Source: Liolophura sinensis (lineage: Eukaryota; Mollusca; Polyplacophora; Chitonida; Chitonidae). From it: 64,000 nt of DNA. Made by a program: the position numbers and the translations under genes. The notes below the pieces were generated by a model that worked only from the letters and a program-made list of their open reading frames with translations, was not told the DNA's origin and searched no databases. This document shows, in pieces, positions 33,501 to 43,632 of the stretch (positions are counted from its first letter, which is position 1; the number at the start of each line of letters is the position of its first letter). The DNA is taken from positions 6,871,504 through 6,935,503 of the forward strand of contig NC_088298.1 in NCBI RefSeq assembly GCF_032854445.1, in the 5' to 3' direction.

Positions 33501-36500
33501 AAAAATCGATTCCTGTTGTTGCCAATGATCTGTATATGTTCTCATACATGATAAAGTGATTAAATTGACGAGATGCCGTACTTCACCGGTTACATGTGAG
33601 CGTTTGCCAAATATCGCACTTATCTCGCTGCTCTCGGTTTAGTCCCCCTGCTGTAATCTTCTATTATTTTGACAAGAAAGATTTATATGTGAAGTTGTAA
33701 TGATTCACACTTCCGATGTGACACAGGGAGAAACAAGTCAAGGTTACTTCCTCTTTCTTTGTTCAGTGTCAGATACCGGGCTCACTCTCCGAAGGAAAAC
33801 GAAATGACGTCTCAAATACTCCTGATGATACCAAAATGGATTGCACTATGTATCCATTGCCTAATAGCGGAAGCACTGACACTGATGGAACACAGCAAGT
33901 GGAATAAAATACATCAAATTTTAAACCGATAAATCAGGCGTGATAAAAGATATGCCAGACATAGGCTGTCTGCGACGTCGAGGACCAGTGCTTGCCTATC
34001 AGTCTAGAAGTTTGGGATCATCACCACTTCTGGACAGTCGTTTTTCTTGAACTGTCTAAGCTGGATAGTACGACCCGACAAAACCAAACAGGCTGTTACC
34101 ATTAGTTATGATGGTCCGAGACAAAGAAGAGTTCTCAGTCAGCCTTGCAGCACATTTCCGTGACACGACAACGACCGTTTACTTTATGGTAGACGACAGG
34201 GGCCTTTTTAACTGGTTATCGAGTCTCCAATGTGACATGGCAAACTTGACCTCCCATATATTTCTTGCACACCTGCTGGAAATACTCTCATGACAATACC
34301 CTTCATATATTACCTCACGATTGTCCTGTTTGCTGGTCGGGTCCCGAAAACTATAACTCTATTAAACACTGACCGCTACTAAAGACCGTTGTGTGTTTGC
34401 CCAACGATACCGTTAGGAAAACATTTGTTTTAACTATGTGCGGTATAATTAAAGACGTACAGCATCGAGAATAAAACCAGAGTGGTGATGACTGTGTGAT
34501 AGCCGATAAATGGTCACACGTAACCGGTGAAACACGATCTCTTATCAATTTACCCTTGTTAGGGTTTTATTCTAATTGTTCATGTAAATGCTTAAATAGT
34601 AACAAATTACATACTCCATGGTTTAAGCAGAATTAGGTAAAACAAAATGCAGTGATATTAATTGCAATTTAATAGACCTCACTGGACTAGAAAAATGTTG
34701 TGTTGTCATCACATTTAACATACAATCACATTAAAACAATTCCAAGGGACGAGGCCTCGGGAATGCTTAGTCCACCCCATGTGCTGTGCTCACTGTATGT
34801 TACAGTTTGGACACAGTATGATGCTGTGTTACAGTCTTAACACAGTATGATGCTGTGTGCTGCAATATGAAGGAATACTACTCCTCCGTGATCAACTAGC
34901 TTTATAAAGAGCTCTGTTGAACTGATATGCTCACATGTTGAGCAGGCTAGAAACATAAAGAGGGTTTTTTAAAGGTTACACTTTCCCGATTTGAATACTA
35001 ATTTTCACTCAGTCGCCTAAAACATACCTTGCGTCTTTCCTACATCATGGAGAATTGTTGACCGCTTCTCTTTGCATGATTCGGTCCTATTTTTACTTCA
35101 TATACTTTCTTAGTTCCTTGGTAGTCTGTGTTAAACGTCGTTTTGGAAAATGGCCTTGCGATTATTGAACCGGAAATTGGATCTTGGTTGACGGCTGGTA
35201 TACGAATGTCTGTTTGGATGTATAGTTTCATACATTTTAATCCATAGCCATAAACCACTGAAAACGTTGCGGGTCAATAATCGGAAGGTCATTTCCCAAA
35301 AGGGCGTTTCACACAAACCACAAACTAAAAAAGTGTATAAAGTAGGATTTTACGACAAAATCACTCAAATAAAAAGGGTTAAATGTTTTGATTGATGTTG
35401 GAATTCATTTATTTATTTCATTTGGCGTTTTACGCCGTATTCAAGAATATTTCACTTGTACGACGGCTGCCACCCTTAAGATTGGAGGACATTGATCCTG
35501 GAAAGACGCAAGGTATGTTCTAGGCGCCTGAGTGAAAGCAGTGTTCAAATCGTATACCACGCTAGTATCTAAGTTGTCGGTAATTAAAATATGTACCTCG
35601 GTTGCACTTTGGTTCCAGCTCATACATCCAAAGCGGCGATCTAACTTGAACACGCTGAATATATATCCCCTAGGCCCATGTTACCCAATTATGAAGCAGA
35701 GTGTTCGATTCTGGACGCTCCATCATTGTGAATTTCAAGCATAGTTTTTTTTAAATGTGTTGTCTAATATTATTTCATATATTTTTCAGAGATTTTCCAG
35801 AAAGGTTTCTATTGTTCATTAAATAATGCGTGTGAAATGTAACACTTTAAAAAAACATTTTAAAAAAATTGTTGTTTCCTTTTTCTGGCCAACCCGATAC
35901 AAGCATTCTGTTAATGTAATGCGTGAAATTAACCGCTCTAACATTGTTTTCATTGATGATATGATTGTAACTAATTGCTTAATGACGTGTTGTCTTTTTA
36001 AACATATACATTTTTTACATTGAGTAAATATCAAACGACGGAAACAGAGAGTAACTTTACCCGCACTGCACTAACCATTTCTGACTATTTCAAGGTGAAG
36101 TCGCATAGAAAGAAATCTTTGCTCTTCAATTTTTATAGCTCGGGTCTAAGTGGCGAGAGATTCACGGCTGATTAAACAGAGTCCGTTATTCGGTCGTTCA
36201 GACAGTCCTTAGTTTACCGCTCTCCTCATGGCCCTTCAATATAAAATTCCCCGGTACTTTCCTCGCTGACTTCGCGGGTTTGTGCTCCCGTTATACCGAA
36301 GCCTGGATCGATACCGCTTTCGATATCAACTTGATAAAATTATTGAATCTTGTCCGAAGCCGCGTTGCCCGGGTTTGCACACAACGCCCGCGGCTTTTGG
36401 CGAGAACTTGACAGATCCCAAGGGTCGAAAGTAAAAAAATGACAAATGATCGTCTTCAAACGACCAGTGTCAATCGGGTGCCATTTTGAAGAAAGCAAAC

Positions 36501-39500
36501 TTCTGCTAAGGTGGAAAAGGCTTCTCTAAGCTAATAACCAACATGATGGTTTTTATCGCAGAGGCAGTGTAAATATTTTGACACTCGTTAAATATTGCTC
36601 CAGGCTTAACGCTGTCGTGACGATTCTGCATGGCCATTCGCAATGACATACAGATGGCATTAATGGCCTATGAAAAGATACCTTGTCAACATTCGGGAAT
36701 TTTAGTACCAAAGGTTATGTCCATCGATTTGATGGTGTTTTCAAAGCTAAAGAAAATAACAGGAATCGCGCTAAGGCACTTTGAAAAGCGGAACATGACA
36801 GTGCATATAACAGTAGAGTACCGCAACTAAGCCCCTTCAGACAGTACCGCTTGGTTGAACAGATTTCTGAGATGATTAATGGTTTCTTAGTCATCTAGGA
36901 ATATCGCAATAGCCTATAGATTTACAGTGCGTCTGTCAGTCCATCCGTCAGTAAATCACTGTGTCGATCCGTCCGTCGGTCAATCAGTGTGTCGATCCGT
37001 CTGTTGGTCAATCAGTGTGTCGATCTGTCCGTCGGTCAATCAGTGTGTCAGTCCGTCCATCGGTCAATCAGTCCAACGGTCCGTCCGTGGGTCAATCAGT
37101 GTGTCGATCCGTCCGTCGGTCAATCAGTGTGTCGATGTGTATCGATCCGCCCGTCGGTCAATCAGTGTTTGGATCCGTCGGTTGGTCAATCAGTGAGTCT
37201 ATCCGTCCGTGGGTCAATCAGTGTGTCGATATGTATCGACCCGCCCGTGGGTCAATCAGTGTTTCGACCCGTCGGTTGGTCAATCAGTGTGTCGATCCGT
37301 CCGTCGGTCAATTAGTGTGTCGCTCTGTCTGTTGGTAAATCAGTATGTCAATCCGTCAGTCAGTCAATCAGTGTGTCGATCCGTCAGTCGGTCAATCCGT
37401 CCGTCGTTCCGTCCTTCGGTCAGTCAATATGTCGGTACGTCCGTCAGTCAATCGATCCGTCGTTACGTCCGTCGGTCAATCACTATGTCGGTCCGTCCGT
37501 CGGTCAATCAGTCTGTCGATCCGTCCGTCGGCCAATAAGTGTGTCGATCCGTCCGTCGGTCAATCAGTGTGTCGATCCGTCCGTCTGTCAATCAGTCTAT
37601 CGATCCGTCTGTCGGTCAATCAATGTGTCGATCCGTCCGCCCGCTGGTCAATCAGTGCGTCGATCAGTCCGTCGGTCAATCAGTGTGTCGGTCAATCAGT
37701 CCATCAGTCAATCAGTCTGTCAGTCCGTCCCTCGGTCCGTCCCTCGATCCGTTTGTCGGTCAATCAGTCTGTCAGTGCGTCCGTCGGTCAATCAATCCAT
37801 CGGTCAGTCCGTCGGTCAATCAATATTTCAGTCTGTCCGTCGGTCAGTCAGTGTGTCGATCCGTCCTTCGGTCAATCAGTGTGTCGATCCGTCCGTTGTT
37901 TAATCAGTGTGTCGATCCGTCCGTTGGTCAATCAGTGTGTCTATCCGCCCGTTGGTCAATCAGTGTGTCGATGTGTATCGATCCGTCCGTGGGCAAATCA
38001 GTGTTTCGATCCGTCTGTTGGTCAATCAGCCTGTCAGTCCATCCGTCGGTCAATAAATATTTCAGTCCGTCCGTCAGTCAGTCAGTGTGTCGATCTGTAC
38101 GTTGGTCAATCAGTGTGTCGATCCGTCCATTGGATCCGTCTGTTGGTCAATCAGTCTGTCAGTCCATCCGTCGGTCAATCAATATTTCAGTCCGTCCGTC
38201 AGTCAATCAGTGTGTCCATCCGTCCGTTCGTCGGTCAATCAATGTATCGGTCTGTCCGTCAGTCAATCGATCTGTCGTTACGTCCGTCGGTCAATTAGTC
38301 TGTTAATCCGTCCGTCGGTCAATCAGTCTGTTTATCCGCACGCTGGTCAATCAGTGCGTCGGTCAGTCCGTCGGTCAATCAGTGTGTCGGTCAATCAGTC
38401 CATCAGTCAGTCTGTCAGTCCGTCCCTCGGTCCGTACCTCGACCCGTCTGTCGGTCAATCAGTCTGTCAGTGCGTCCGTCGGTCAATCAATCCGTCGGTC
38501 AGTCCGTCGATCAATCAATATTTCAGTCTGTCCGTCAGTCAGTCAGTGTGTCAGTCCGTCCGTTGTTCAATCAGTGTGTCGATCCGTCCTTCGGTCAATC
38601 AGTGTGTCGGTCCGTCCGTTGGTCAATCAGTGTGTCGATCCGTCCGTTGGTCAATCAGTGTGTCTATCCGTCCGTTGGTCAATTAGTGTGTCGATGTGTA
38701 TCGATCCGTCCGTGGGCCAATCCGTGTGTCGATCCGTCCTTCGGTCAATCCGTGTGTCGATCCGCCTGTCGGTCAATCAGTGTGTCGATCCGTCCGTTGG
38801 TCAATCAGACTGTCAGTCCGTCCGTCGGTCAATCGCTTCGTTGATCCGTCCGTTGGTCAATCAGTTTGTCAGTCCGTCCGCTGGTCAATCACTCCGTTGG
38901 TCTGTCCGTCGGCCAATCAGTGTGTCGATCCGTTCGTTGGTCAATCACTCCGTCGATCCGTCCGTCGGCCAATCAGTGTGTCGATCCGTCTGTCGGTCAA
39001 TCAGTGTTTCGATCCGTCAGTCGGTCAATCAGACTGTCACTCCGTCCGTCGGTCAATCACTCCGTTGATCCGTCCGTCGGTCAATCAGTGTGTCAGTCCG
39101 TCCGCTGGTCAATCACTCCGTCGGTCCGTCCGTCGGTCAATCAGTGTGTCGATCCGTCCGTTGGTCAATCAGTGCGTCATTCCGTCCGTCAGTAAATGAG
39201 TGTTTCACTCATATGTAAATGTTGATCGGTGTTTTACATTGTTTTGAAAGTGGATCTTAGTATCGACATTGGGACCTTCATGGATTACGAGCGGTATACA
39301 TAAATCCCAGCCGAACAATAACTTTCATCTAACAATCATCTAAATAGAAATTTTGTACACTAGCCGTCAGCCATAATGGTCGCTCCAGTTGTAAATTCCC
39401 AAAATCATTTTCGAGAATAACGTTAACCACAAACCACCGAAAATCACGAAAATCAAGTTATTATAGAAAGTTATGTCTATCTAATTCCTTACCTTGAATT

Positions 39501-39671
39501 ATCTGAGGGATAAAACCTGCGCAGATTTACATCCTGTCTTTTGCCGAACCCGTGCCCTATTCTGTCAGCTACTGAAGATTTGAACCGCCTCCTGTCGCGA
39601 TCTAACGACGCTGAAAGACAGTCCACGCAAAGCCACGCGAGAAACACGAGAACACATGGTGTAAACTTCAT
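30461..39671 (-). CDS. AT: Allatotropin-like neuropeptide precursor (three coding exons)
   Basis: Joining 39671-39493, 31464-31373 and 30516-30461 on the minus strand gives an uninterrupted 108-residue reading frame; phases match at both junctions (2 nt + 1 nt gives R60; 1 nt + 2 nt gives G91). Residues 1-21 are a signal peptide (MKFTPCVLVFLAWLCVDCLSA). R27-R28 and G43-K44-R45 bracket RFKSSVADRIGHGF, to be released and C-terminally amidated. From memory the Aplysia allatotropin-related peptide is GFRLNSASRVAHGY-amide: same length, sharing F2, A7, R9, H12 and G13, with conservative K3, I10 and F14. Residues 69-108 contain one EF-hand loop, D88 to E99. The product would be secreted and act through an orexin/allatotropin-type GPCR (family knowledge). 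The upstream acceptor implies a further 5' non-coding exon. The alternative, chance, would need four splice sites, two phase matches and the peptide signature to coincide. Confidence 0.9.
30640..30770 (+). mobile_element. Family A SINE, decayed 3' part, in intron 2
   Basis: GATGTTCGTGGGTTTCCTTC, CATAATGCTGGCCACCATCG, TTGAGTACGGCGTGAAACAC, CAATCAAATCAGTAAAA. Confidence 0.75.
30955..31225 (-). mobile_element. Family A SINE, decayed, in intron 2
   Basis: A degraded tail (TTGACTGATTGGCGGATAAT) is followed by divergent sequence, then GTGGCCAGCATTATGATGG, AACCCACGACCGTTTATAGG, CTGCTGGCAGACCTTCCCAC and GGAAGGAAGCCACTTGA. Confidence 0.6.
31373..31464 (-). CDS. AT: Allatotropin gene, internal 92-bp exon
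   Basis: Acceptor TCTATTTCGGTATTTCAG precedes it and GTAAGC follows. It is open in the frame set by the previous exon and encodes residues 61-90. The segment ANLLSENNLLAYAIVEKFI is predicted amphipathic helix leading into DSN, the first three residues of the EF-hand loop. The 92-nt length shifts phase from 2 to 1, which the final exon matches. Confidence 0.9.
31465..32235. other. AT: Intron 1 of the allatotropin gene, 3' portion
   Basis: AT-rich intronic sequence. A minus-strand open frame at 31883-31623 is discussed under rejected items. Confidence 0.6.
32236..32506 (-). mobile_element. Family A SINE, full length, in intron 1
   Basis: Tail TTTATTTGTTTATTTGATTG, then all body blocks (AGCATTATGGTGGGTGGAAA, CGGCCGGAGAGGAAGCCAG), and head GCACTAACCAACTGAGCCAC + GGGGGCCCC. 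It lies in the same orientation as the host gene. Confidence 0.9.
32515..32830 (+). repeat. Family B copy, near complete, in intron 1
   Basis: GAGAGTAAAAACAGAG, GATCACACTTAACCGGTGAA, TTAGGGTTTTATTCTAACTG, AAATAGTAACAAACTACACG, GCAGAATTAGGTAAAA and TATTAGACC...GATCTAGAATTACTC in family order. No coding potential. Confidence 0.75.
32886..33142. repeat. Degenerate tandem repeat, about 43-52-bp unit, 5 copies
   Basis: Repeats of CAAGACTAGAATTC(T/C) followed by AATAT, CCCAGTGCG and TTTCTGT blocks, with unequal spacing between copies. Confidence 0.7.
33143..34439. other. AT: Intron 1, no gene; a family B trace
   Basis: 33570-33665 reads TTCACCGGTTACATGTGAGC, CTCGCTGCTCTCGG, an old minus-strand family B fragment. 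The rest has nothing I can assign. Confidence 0.5.
34440..34760 (+). repeat. Family B copy, near complete, in intron 1
   Basis: ATAATTAAAGACGTACAGCA, TGGTCACACGTAACCGGTGA, TTAGGGTTTTATTCTAATTG, TTAAATAGTAACAAATTACA, AATTAGGTAAAACAAAATGC, TTAATTGCAATTTAATAGAC, ACATTAAAACAATTCCAAGG. The most intact B copy in the window. Confidence 0.8.
34800..34870. repeat. Short two-copy duplication
   Basis: ACACAGTATGATGCTGTGT occurs twice, about 33 bp apart. Confidence 0.6.
34975..35275 (-). repeat. Family C copy, in intron 1
   Basis: ACATACCTTGCGTCTTTCCT, TTTGCATGATTCGGTCCTAT, TTAGTTCCTTGGTAGTCTGT, GGCCTTGCGATTATTGAACC, GACGGCTGGTATACGAATGT. Confidence 0.75.
35405..35498 (-). mobile_element. Family A SINE, 3' fragment
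   Basis: CATTTATTTATTTCATTTGG, GTTTTACGCCGTATTCAAGA, TACGACGGCTGCCACCC. It stops at a junction with family C at about 35499. Confidence 0.8.
35499..35690 (+). repeat. Family C, second half
   Basis: GAAAGACGCAAGGTATGTTC, GAAAGCAGTGTTCAAATCGT, TCGGTTGCACTTTGGTTCCA, ATCTAACTTGAACACGCTGA. Fused directly to the SINE fragment. Confidence 0.7.
35691..36924. other. AT: Intron 1, no gene; one GC-rich hairpin
   Basis: At about 36357-36398 AAGCCGCGTTG is followed by CAACGCCCGCGGCTT, an imperfect hairpin in the only GC-rich patch. A plus-strand frame at 36630-36830 has no splice support. Confidence 0.4.
36925..39197. repeat. AT: Minisatellite, 28-bp unit, about 81 copies, in intron 1
   Basis: Unit CAGTGTGTCGATCCGTCCGT + CGGTCAAT (28 bp). 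Some units carry an 8-bp extension (GTGTCGATGTGTATCGATCC) near 37130, 37225, 37970 and 38690. Frames up to 317 codons occur on plus (a VDPSVGQSVCRS-type repeat) in all three phases, since 28 is 1 modulo 3 and the unit has no stop; no sign of coding. The array ends about 300 bp inside intron 1, counted from the first donor. Confidence 0.95.
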
Positions 39672-39716
39672 ACTGTGACTGTCCCGACTTCTGATCACAC
39701 CTAATGGTGGCTGATT
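39493..39716 (-). CDS. AT: Allatotropin gene, exon with start codon and mature peptide
   Basis: The exon opens after TTTCTCGTTTCCATGTCTTTCAG (acceptor AG at 39718-39717) and closes at TCAAG|GTAAGG (donor GT at 39492-39491). The upstream in-frame ATG at 39698 would add nine polar residues before the hydrophobic core, so the ATG at 39671 is preferred; 39672-39716 is then 5' UTR. Mature-peptide codons lie at 39587-39546, the amidation Gly at 39545-39543, and KR at 39542-39537. After KR a short QDVNL, then RR, could release a pentapeptide. The exon ends after the second base of codon 60. Confidence 0.9.
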
Positions 39717-39765
39717 CTGAAAGACATGGAAACGAGAAACTAAGGCAGGATGGTTTTGAATATAA

Positions 39766-39905
39766 TAAAAAGACCTAAAGCATAGAGAGTAAAATCACAG
39801 CAGCGATGAAAATATAATTGGCAAATGGCCACACCTGACAGGTGTAATAGAGTCTCTGTGTCAACTTACGGGAGTTAGGATTTTATTCAAACTGTTCATA
39901 TAAAT
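39766..39905 (+). repeat. Family B, first half
   Basis: AAAGCATAGAGAGTAAAATC, TTGGCAAATGGCCACACCTG, GGGAGTTAGGATTTTATTC, AACTGTTCATATAAATAGCG. It starts 50 bp upstream of the exon acceptor of the allatotropin gene. Confidence 0.65.
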
Positions 39906-39909
39906 AGCG

Positions 39910-39990
39910 GACTGACGTACTGACAGATCGACGAACTAACGTACCGACAGATCGACGGATTAACGTACCGACAGATCGCCGGACTGACGA
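39910..39990. repeat. Short 24-bp tandem repeat, 3.4 copies
   Basis: GACTGACGTACTGACAGATC + GACG and variants (AACTAACGTACCGACAGATC). Confidence 0.8.
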
Positions 39991-40049
39991 GTTGTAAACT
40001 TGTGGTTCTTTCGGATATCGACAGGAGACGAATAAATCTGATGATTACG

Positions 40050-40068
40050 CCCCCCCCCCCCCCCCCCC
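40050..40068. repeat. Poly-C tract, 19 bp
   Basis: An uninterrupted run of 19 C, about 330 bp upstream (minus-strand sense) of the allatotropin exon; poly-G on the coding strand. Confidence 0.9.
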
Positions 40069-41032
40069 AATAATTCAGAAACTACTCCAACAGGCGAATT
40101 ATCCCGGTTTTTGAAAACTTTGTTGACACACACGTACGTCATTGATTCTGGCCAAATTTAGTTATATCTCTTTTTTTATGTCCCATTTGAAAATTACTTT
40201 CAAACAAGGGTGTCTCAGAACCACAGTAAAGGCCTTTAGGCCTTTTAGAGTTTGTGTTGTAAAGAACAATGGTATGCCTGAATCTGCTGGCTGGCTAATA
40301 ATTCATACTCACGTATCTAAAGTGTGCACAACCTGATAAATAAAAACATACAAAGCAGAAAAAGTCTTCGTCAAGATCAGGTGAGCCTAATTGTTTTCCA
40401 ACATAATTTTACATCCATTTTGGCCTTAAGACATGTTAAAACCCACTGGCAAGACGTCTAAAAAAGATCCCCTGCACGTATATTAACATCCGTGGATCTT
40501 CAGAAGACATCTTATTTTTCCACTTTACCAGGATTTTTTGTTGTAAAAGGTGTGAGTGTATGCTAAGCCGGGAAGCCTCAACGTAAAAAAAATGTTGAAA
40601 AAAATAAGTAAGGCTGAAAATTCTGAATTATATATGTTATGAATTATTTCGTTTCCTTTTGCTATGACATCTCAGTTGGAACAACTGTGTAGGCATACTT
40701 ATTTTCTACCTCAACGAGGGTCAGTTAAATAAGTGGTGAAAGCCGAATTCTACAGAGTATAATCCACTGACCAGCCTCAAGAACGTTACAAATTTTGTGG
40801 CTATAAACCTCAGCAGAAACAGCGACCTCAGCGTTATTGGGTTGCCCGACAGACTTGAGAATAACGTTATGGACAACAGAGGGGAATTCCCATTAAATTG
40901 TCACCCCCTTCATATGCCACACACAGGCAAGAACACTGATTTCGGGCAACGAAGTCCGTGCTTTGAACTTTGTCATTTGCAAAGAAAATTATTTAATTGT
41001 GGTGATTATTCGATTTTATTGTTGTCCATATA
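40069..41032. other. Upstream region of the allatotropin gene, no exon defined
   Basis: A 5' non-coding exon and promoter are expected at or beyond here, but no sequence signal decides their position. Confidence 0.3.
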
Positions 41033-41661
41033 GCACCATGTATGGGTAATGTAAGTGTTAATATAAACAACTACACCTCCACATAACACCGTGTATGGGT
41101 AATGTAAGTGTTAATATAAACAACTACACCTCCACATAACACCATGTATGGGTAATGTAAGTGTTAATATAAACAACTACACCTCCACATAACACCATGT
41201 ATGGGTAATGTAAGTGTTAATATAAACAACTACACCTCCACATAACACCATGTATGGGTAATGTAAGTGTTAATATAAACAACTACACCTCCACATAACA
41301 CCATGTATGGGTAATGTAAGCGTTAATATAAACAACTACACCTCCACATAACACCGTGTATGGGTAATGTAAGCGTTAATATAAACAACTACACCTCCAC
41401 GTAACACCGTGTATGGGTAATGTAAGCTTTAATATAAACAACTACACCTCCACATAACACCATGTACGGGTAATGTAAGCGTTAATATAAACAACTACAC
41501 CTCCACGTAACACCGTGTATGGGTAATGTAAGCGTTAATATAAACAACTACACCTCCACATAACACCATGTATGAGTAATGTAAGTGTTAATATAAACAG
41601 CCACACCTCCACATAACACCATGTATGGGTAATGTAAGTGTTAATATAAACAACTACACCT
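41033..41661. repeat. Minisatellite, 53-bp unit, 12 copies
   Basis: Unit ACCATGTATGGGTAATGTAA + GTGTTAATATAAACAACTAC + ACCTCCACATAAC. TATGGGTAAT recurs at 41041 and 41094, then every 53 bp. Copies differ by a few substitutions (GTGTATGG, AAGCGTTAAT). Confidence 0.95.
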
Positions 41662-41900
41662 CAGAGAGGAAAGCCAGAGCAGCGACGACAGTGTAATAGT
41701 TGGTTGATGGTCATACGTAAATGATGAAATATGGATTCTTGACATTTGTCCCGAGTTAGGGTTTTATTCTTACAGTATATATAAATGTTTAATAAAACTA
41801 GTAATTTAAACAACCTATTGAACCATGGCTGAAGCGCTATTATGTAAAAAAGTGGAGTGATGTTAATTACAATGAAATGATCTAGAAATACTCCAAATAT
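41662..41900 (+). repeat. Family B copy abutting the 53-bp array
   Basis: CAGAGAGGAAAGCCAGAGCA, CGACGACAGTGTAATAG, GAGTTAGGGTTTTATTCTTA, TTATGTAAAAAAGTGGAGTG, GATCTAGAAATACTC. The array's last unit passes directly into it. Confidence 0.75.
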
Positions 41901-41964
41901 TATGCTGATTATAAATAATCAGATGAAAGCAATGCAAAGAGACCAAAAGTTTACATCCGATTTT

Positions 41965-42215
41965 CGTATAATATAATTAAAGACGAACAACGTAGAGAGT
42001 ATGACCAGAGCAGCGACGACAGTGTAATAGCTGGCAGATGGCCACACGTAACCGGTGAAATACGGTCTCTTGTCAGTTTACCTGTCAGGGTTTTATTTTA
42101 ACTGTTGATGTAGACAGATAAATAGTAGCAATTTGCACGCCCTCCAGCACCTTGGTTTAAGTAGAATTAGGCAAACACATGCAGCGATGTTAATTGCAAT
42201 TTATTAGACGTTACT
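41965..42215 (+). repeat. Family B copy
   Basis: ATAATTAAAGACGAACAACG, CAGAGCAGCGACGACAGTGT, TGGCCACACGTAACCGGTGA, CAGGGTTTTATTTTAACTG, GTAGAATTAGGCAAACACAT, TTAATTGCAATTTATTAGAC. Two B copies in tandem with the previous one. Confidence 0.8.
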
Positions 42216-43267
42216 GGTTTATTTCGGGGTTTTCTTGGGTTAGCCAATCTTAATACAGCTCTTATTATCAAGATTTACGCTTTTTTCTTATTATTCAGCT
42301 TCTGTGCTATTATACATAACATATCATTAATACTTGTATCATTAGAACATTTCCCACAAATCAGTGGTATGAGAAATGTGGATGTTATGGACAGCCATAT
42401 CACACTTTTTCTTTGTCATTGTTTTTCCCCAGACGACACATCTATTTCAACGTTGTAAAACAACGCATTTCCGACCTTCAACATTATGGAACAATGTGGA
42501 CGGCAAGCAAAGTTTGCAAAATGTGATCATTACAACCTTCCGTAACCTGCTAGTCATTGATGGTATTGTTTTCCCCAGACACTAACTCGGTTTTCTTTCC
42601 GCTTTCATCTCATCCCCGTGCTCCCAGTTCCCTTTTGTCCGGAATCCTTCTACATTTCATTCGTCACGACCCACTGGAAAAGGCCTAACAAACATGCAGC
42701 TCGGAAATTGTCACTTTTGGGGAGTTTTTAGTGACGCAAATCCCCAGTTGTAATACAAACCGAGTTCTGGTCTTATCTGTGTAATATGCGTGCCTAACCG
42801 TTAGATGGCTATGGCGGACATCGCTACCAAATAACAATTACCACACTACCGTTACGAAACTCATCTAAACGATATCGCTTGAGGCTTTGGTGTTTTATAT
42901 GCGTCACTTTTATAATTTTTGACACAGCAGATTATAGATGTAGCACTTAGCTTTCTCTGACGAAAGTATTATCTACAACTGATTATTTCTTTACGTATTT
43001 ACATTTATTTCGAGTGCTCAAATTGCCTCAGATTGAATTGGGCCTTGCGATTATTGACCTAGGACGTTCATCTTGGTTATATTTGTATGGACGCAAAGAT
43101 TGAACACCTTAACGTGATTGCTATTATGTGAGTAAAAATAAATTATGTAGTACGATAAACTATAATAAACAAATAAATAAACAATTTTCATTTTGATCAA
43201 GCCGTTTGTTACAGTGTTACAGTCAAGATTCAAAACTCTACGTAAACGGCAAACAATTTCATATATT
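42216..43267. other. Intergenic; a family C trace
   Basis: 43035-43105 carries GGGCCTTGCGATTATTGACC and a decayed family C end (minus). No gene supported. Confidence 0.4.
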
Positions 43268-43400
43268 CATTGTATTTATTTATTGATTGATTTGATGAGT
43301 ATTTGATGAGAAAAACGGGCTGAAAACCCACGACCATCAACAGCTTTCTAACAGGCTTCACACAGGAAGCCCACTTGACCACGGATGCCTCCTATACTCA
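43268..43400 (-). mobile_element. Family A SINE, heavily decayed
   Basis: TTTATTTATTGATTGATTTG, CTGAAAACCCACGACCATCA, AGGAAGCCCACTTGACC: only traces of tail and body. Confidence 0.5.
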
Positions 43401-43461
43401 GTCTACATCAGTGGTGTAAAGGGGCACAGTGCAGCGCTAATGCATGCCCCGACGACTATGT

Positions 43462-43632
43462 ATGAAGACATGTCTTTTATTCGTGTGTTTGTTGCTTGGA
43501 TTACTTCAAAATGCTTTTATTGTCTCGGCCAGGGATAGTGATACATATCCAGAAACCTTTTTCTATTCATCTTCATTTTTGTTCTTTATAGTGGTACATA
43601 CATGCACCCAATGGCGTCTCTGTTTTCGATGA
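43462..43632 (+). other. Open frame with signal-peptide-like start, unsupported
   Basis: From the ATG at 43462 the frame reads MKTCLLFVCLLLGLLQNAF and IVSARDSDTYPE, a plausible signal peptide with cleavage after SA, then becomes low-complexity aromatic. I see no convincing donor site and no family match. Hydrophobic stretches arise easily by chance in such AT-rich DNA. Confidence 0.2.

Noticed and set aside
36925-39197. Plus-strand frames up to 317 codons (VDPSVGQSVCRS-type) as a cysteine-rich protein
   Set aside because: All three plus frames are open because the 28-bp unit has no stops. They lie antisense within an intron and show no gene structure.
43444-43632. Secreted peptide gene
   Set aside because: The hydrophobic start is attractive but there is no donor site, no processing sites and no family resemblance. 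Kept only as a low-confidence open frame.
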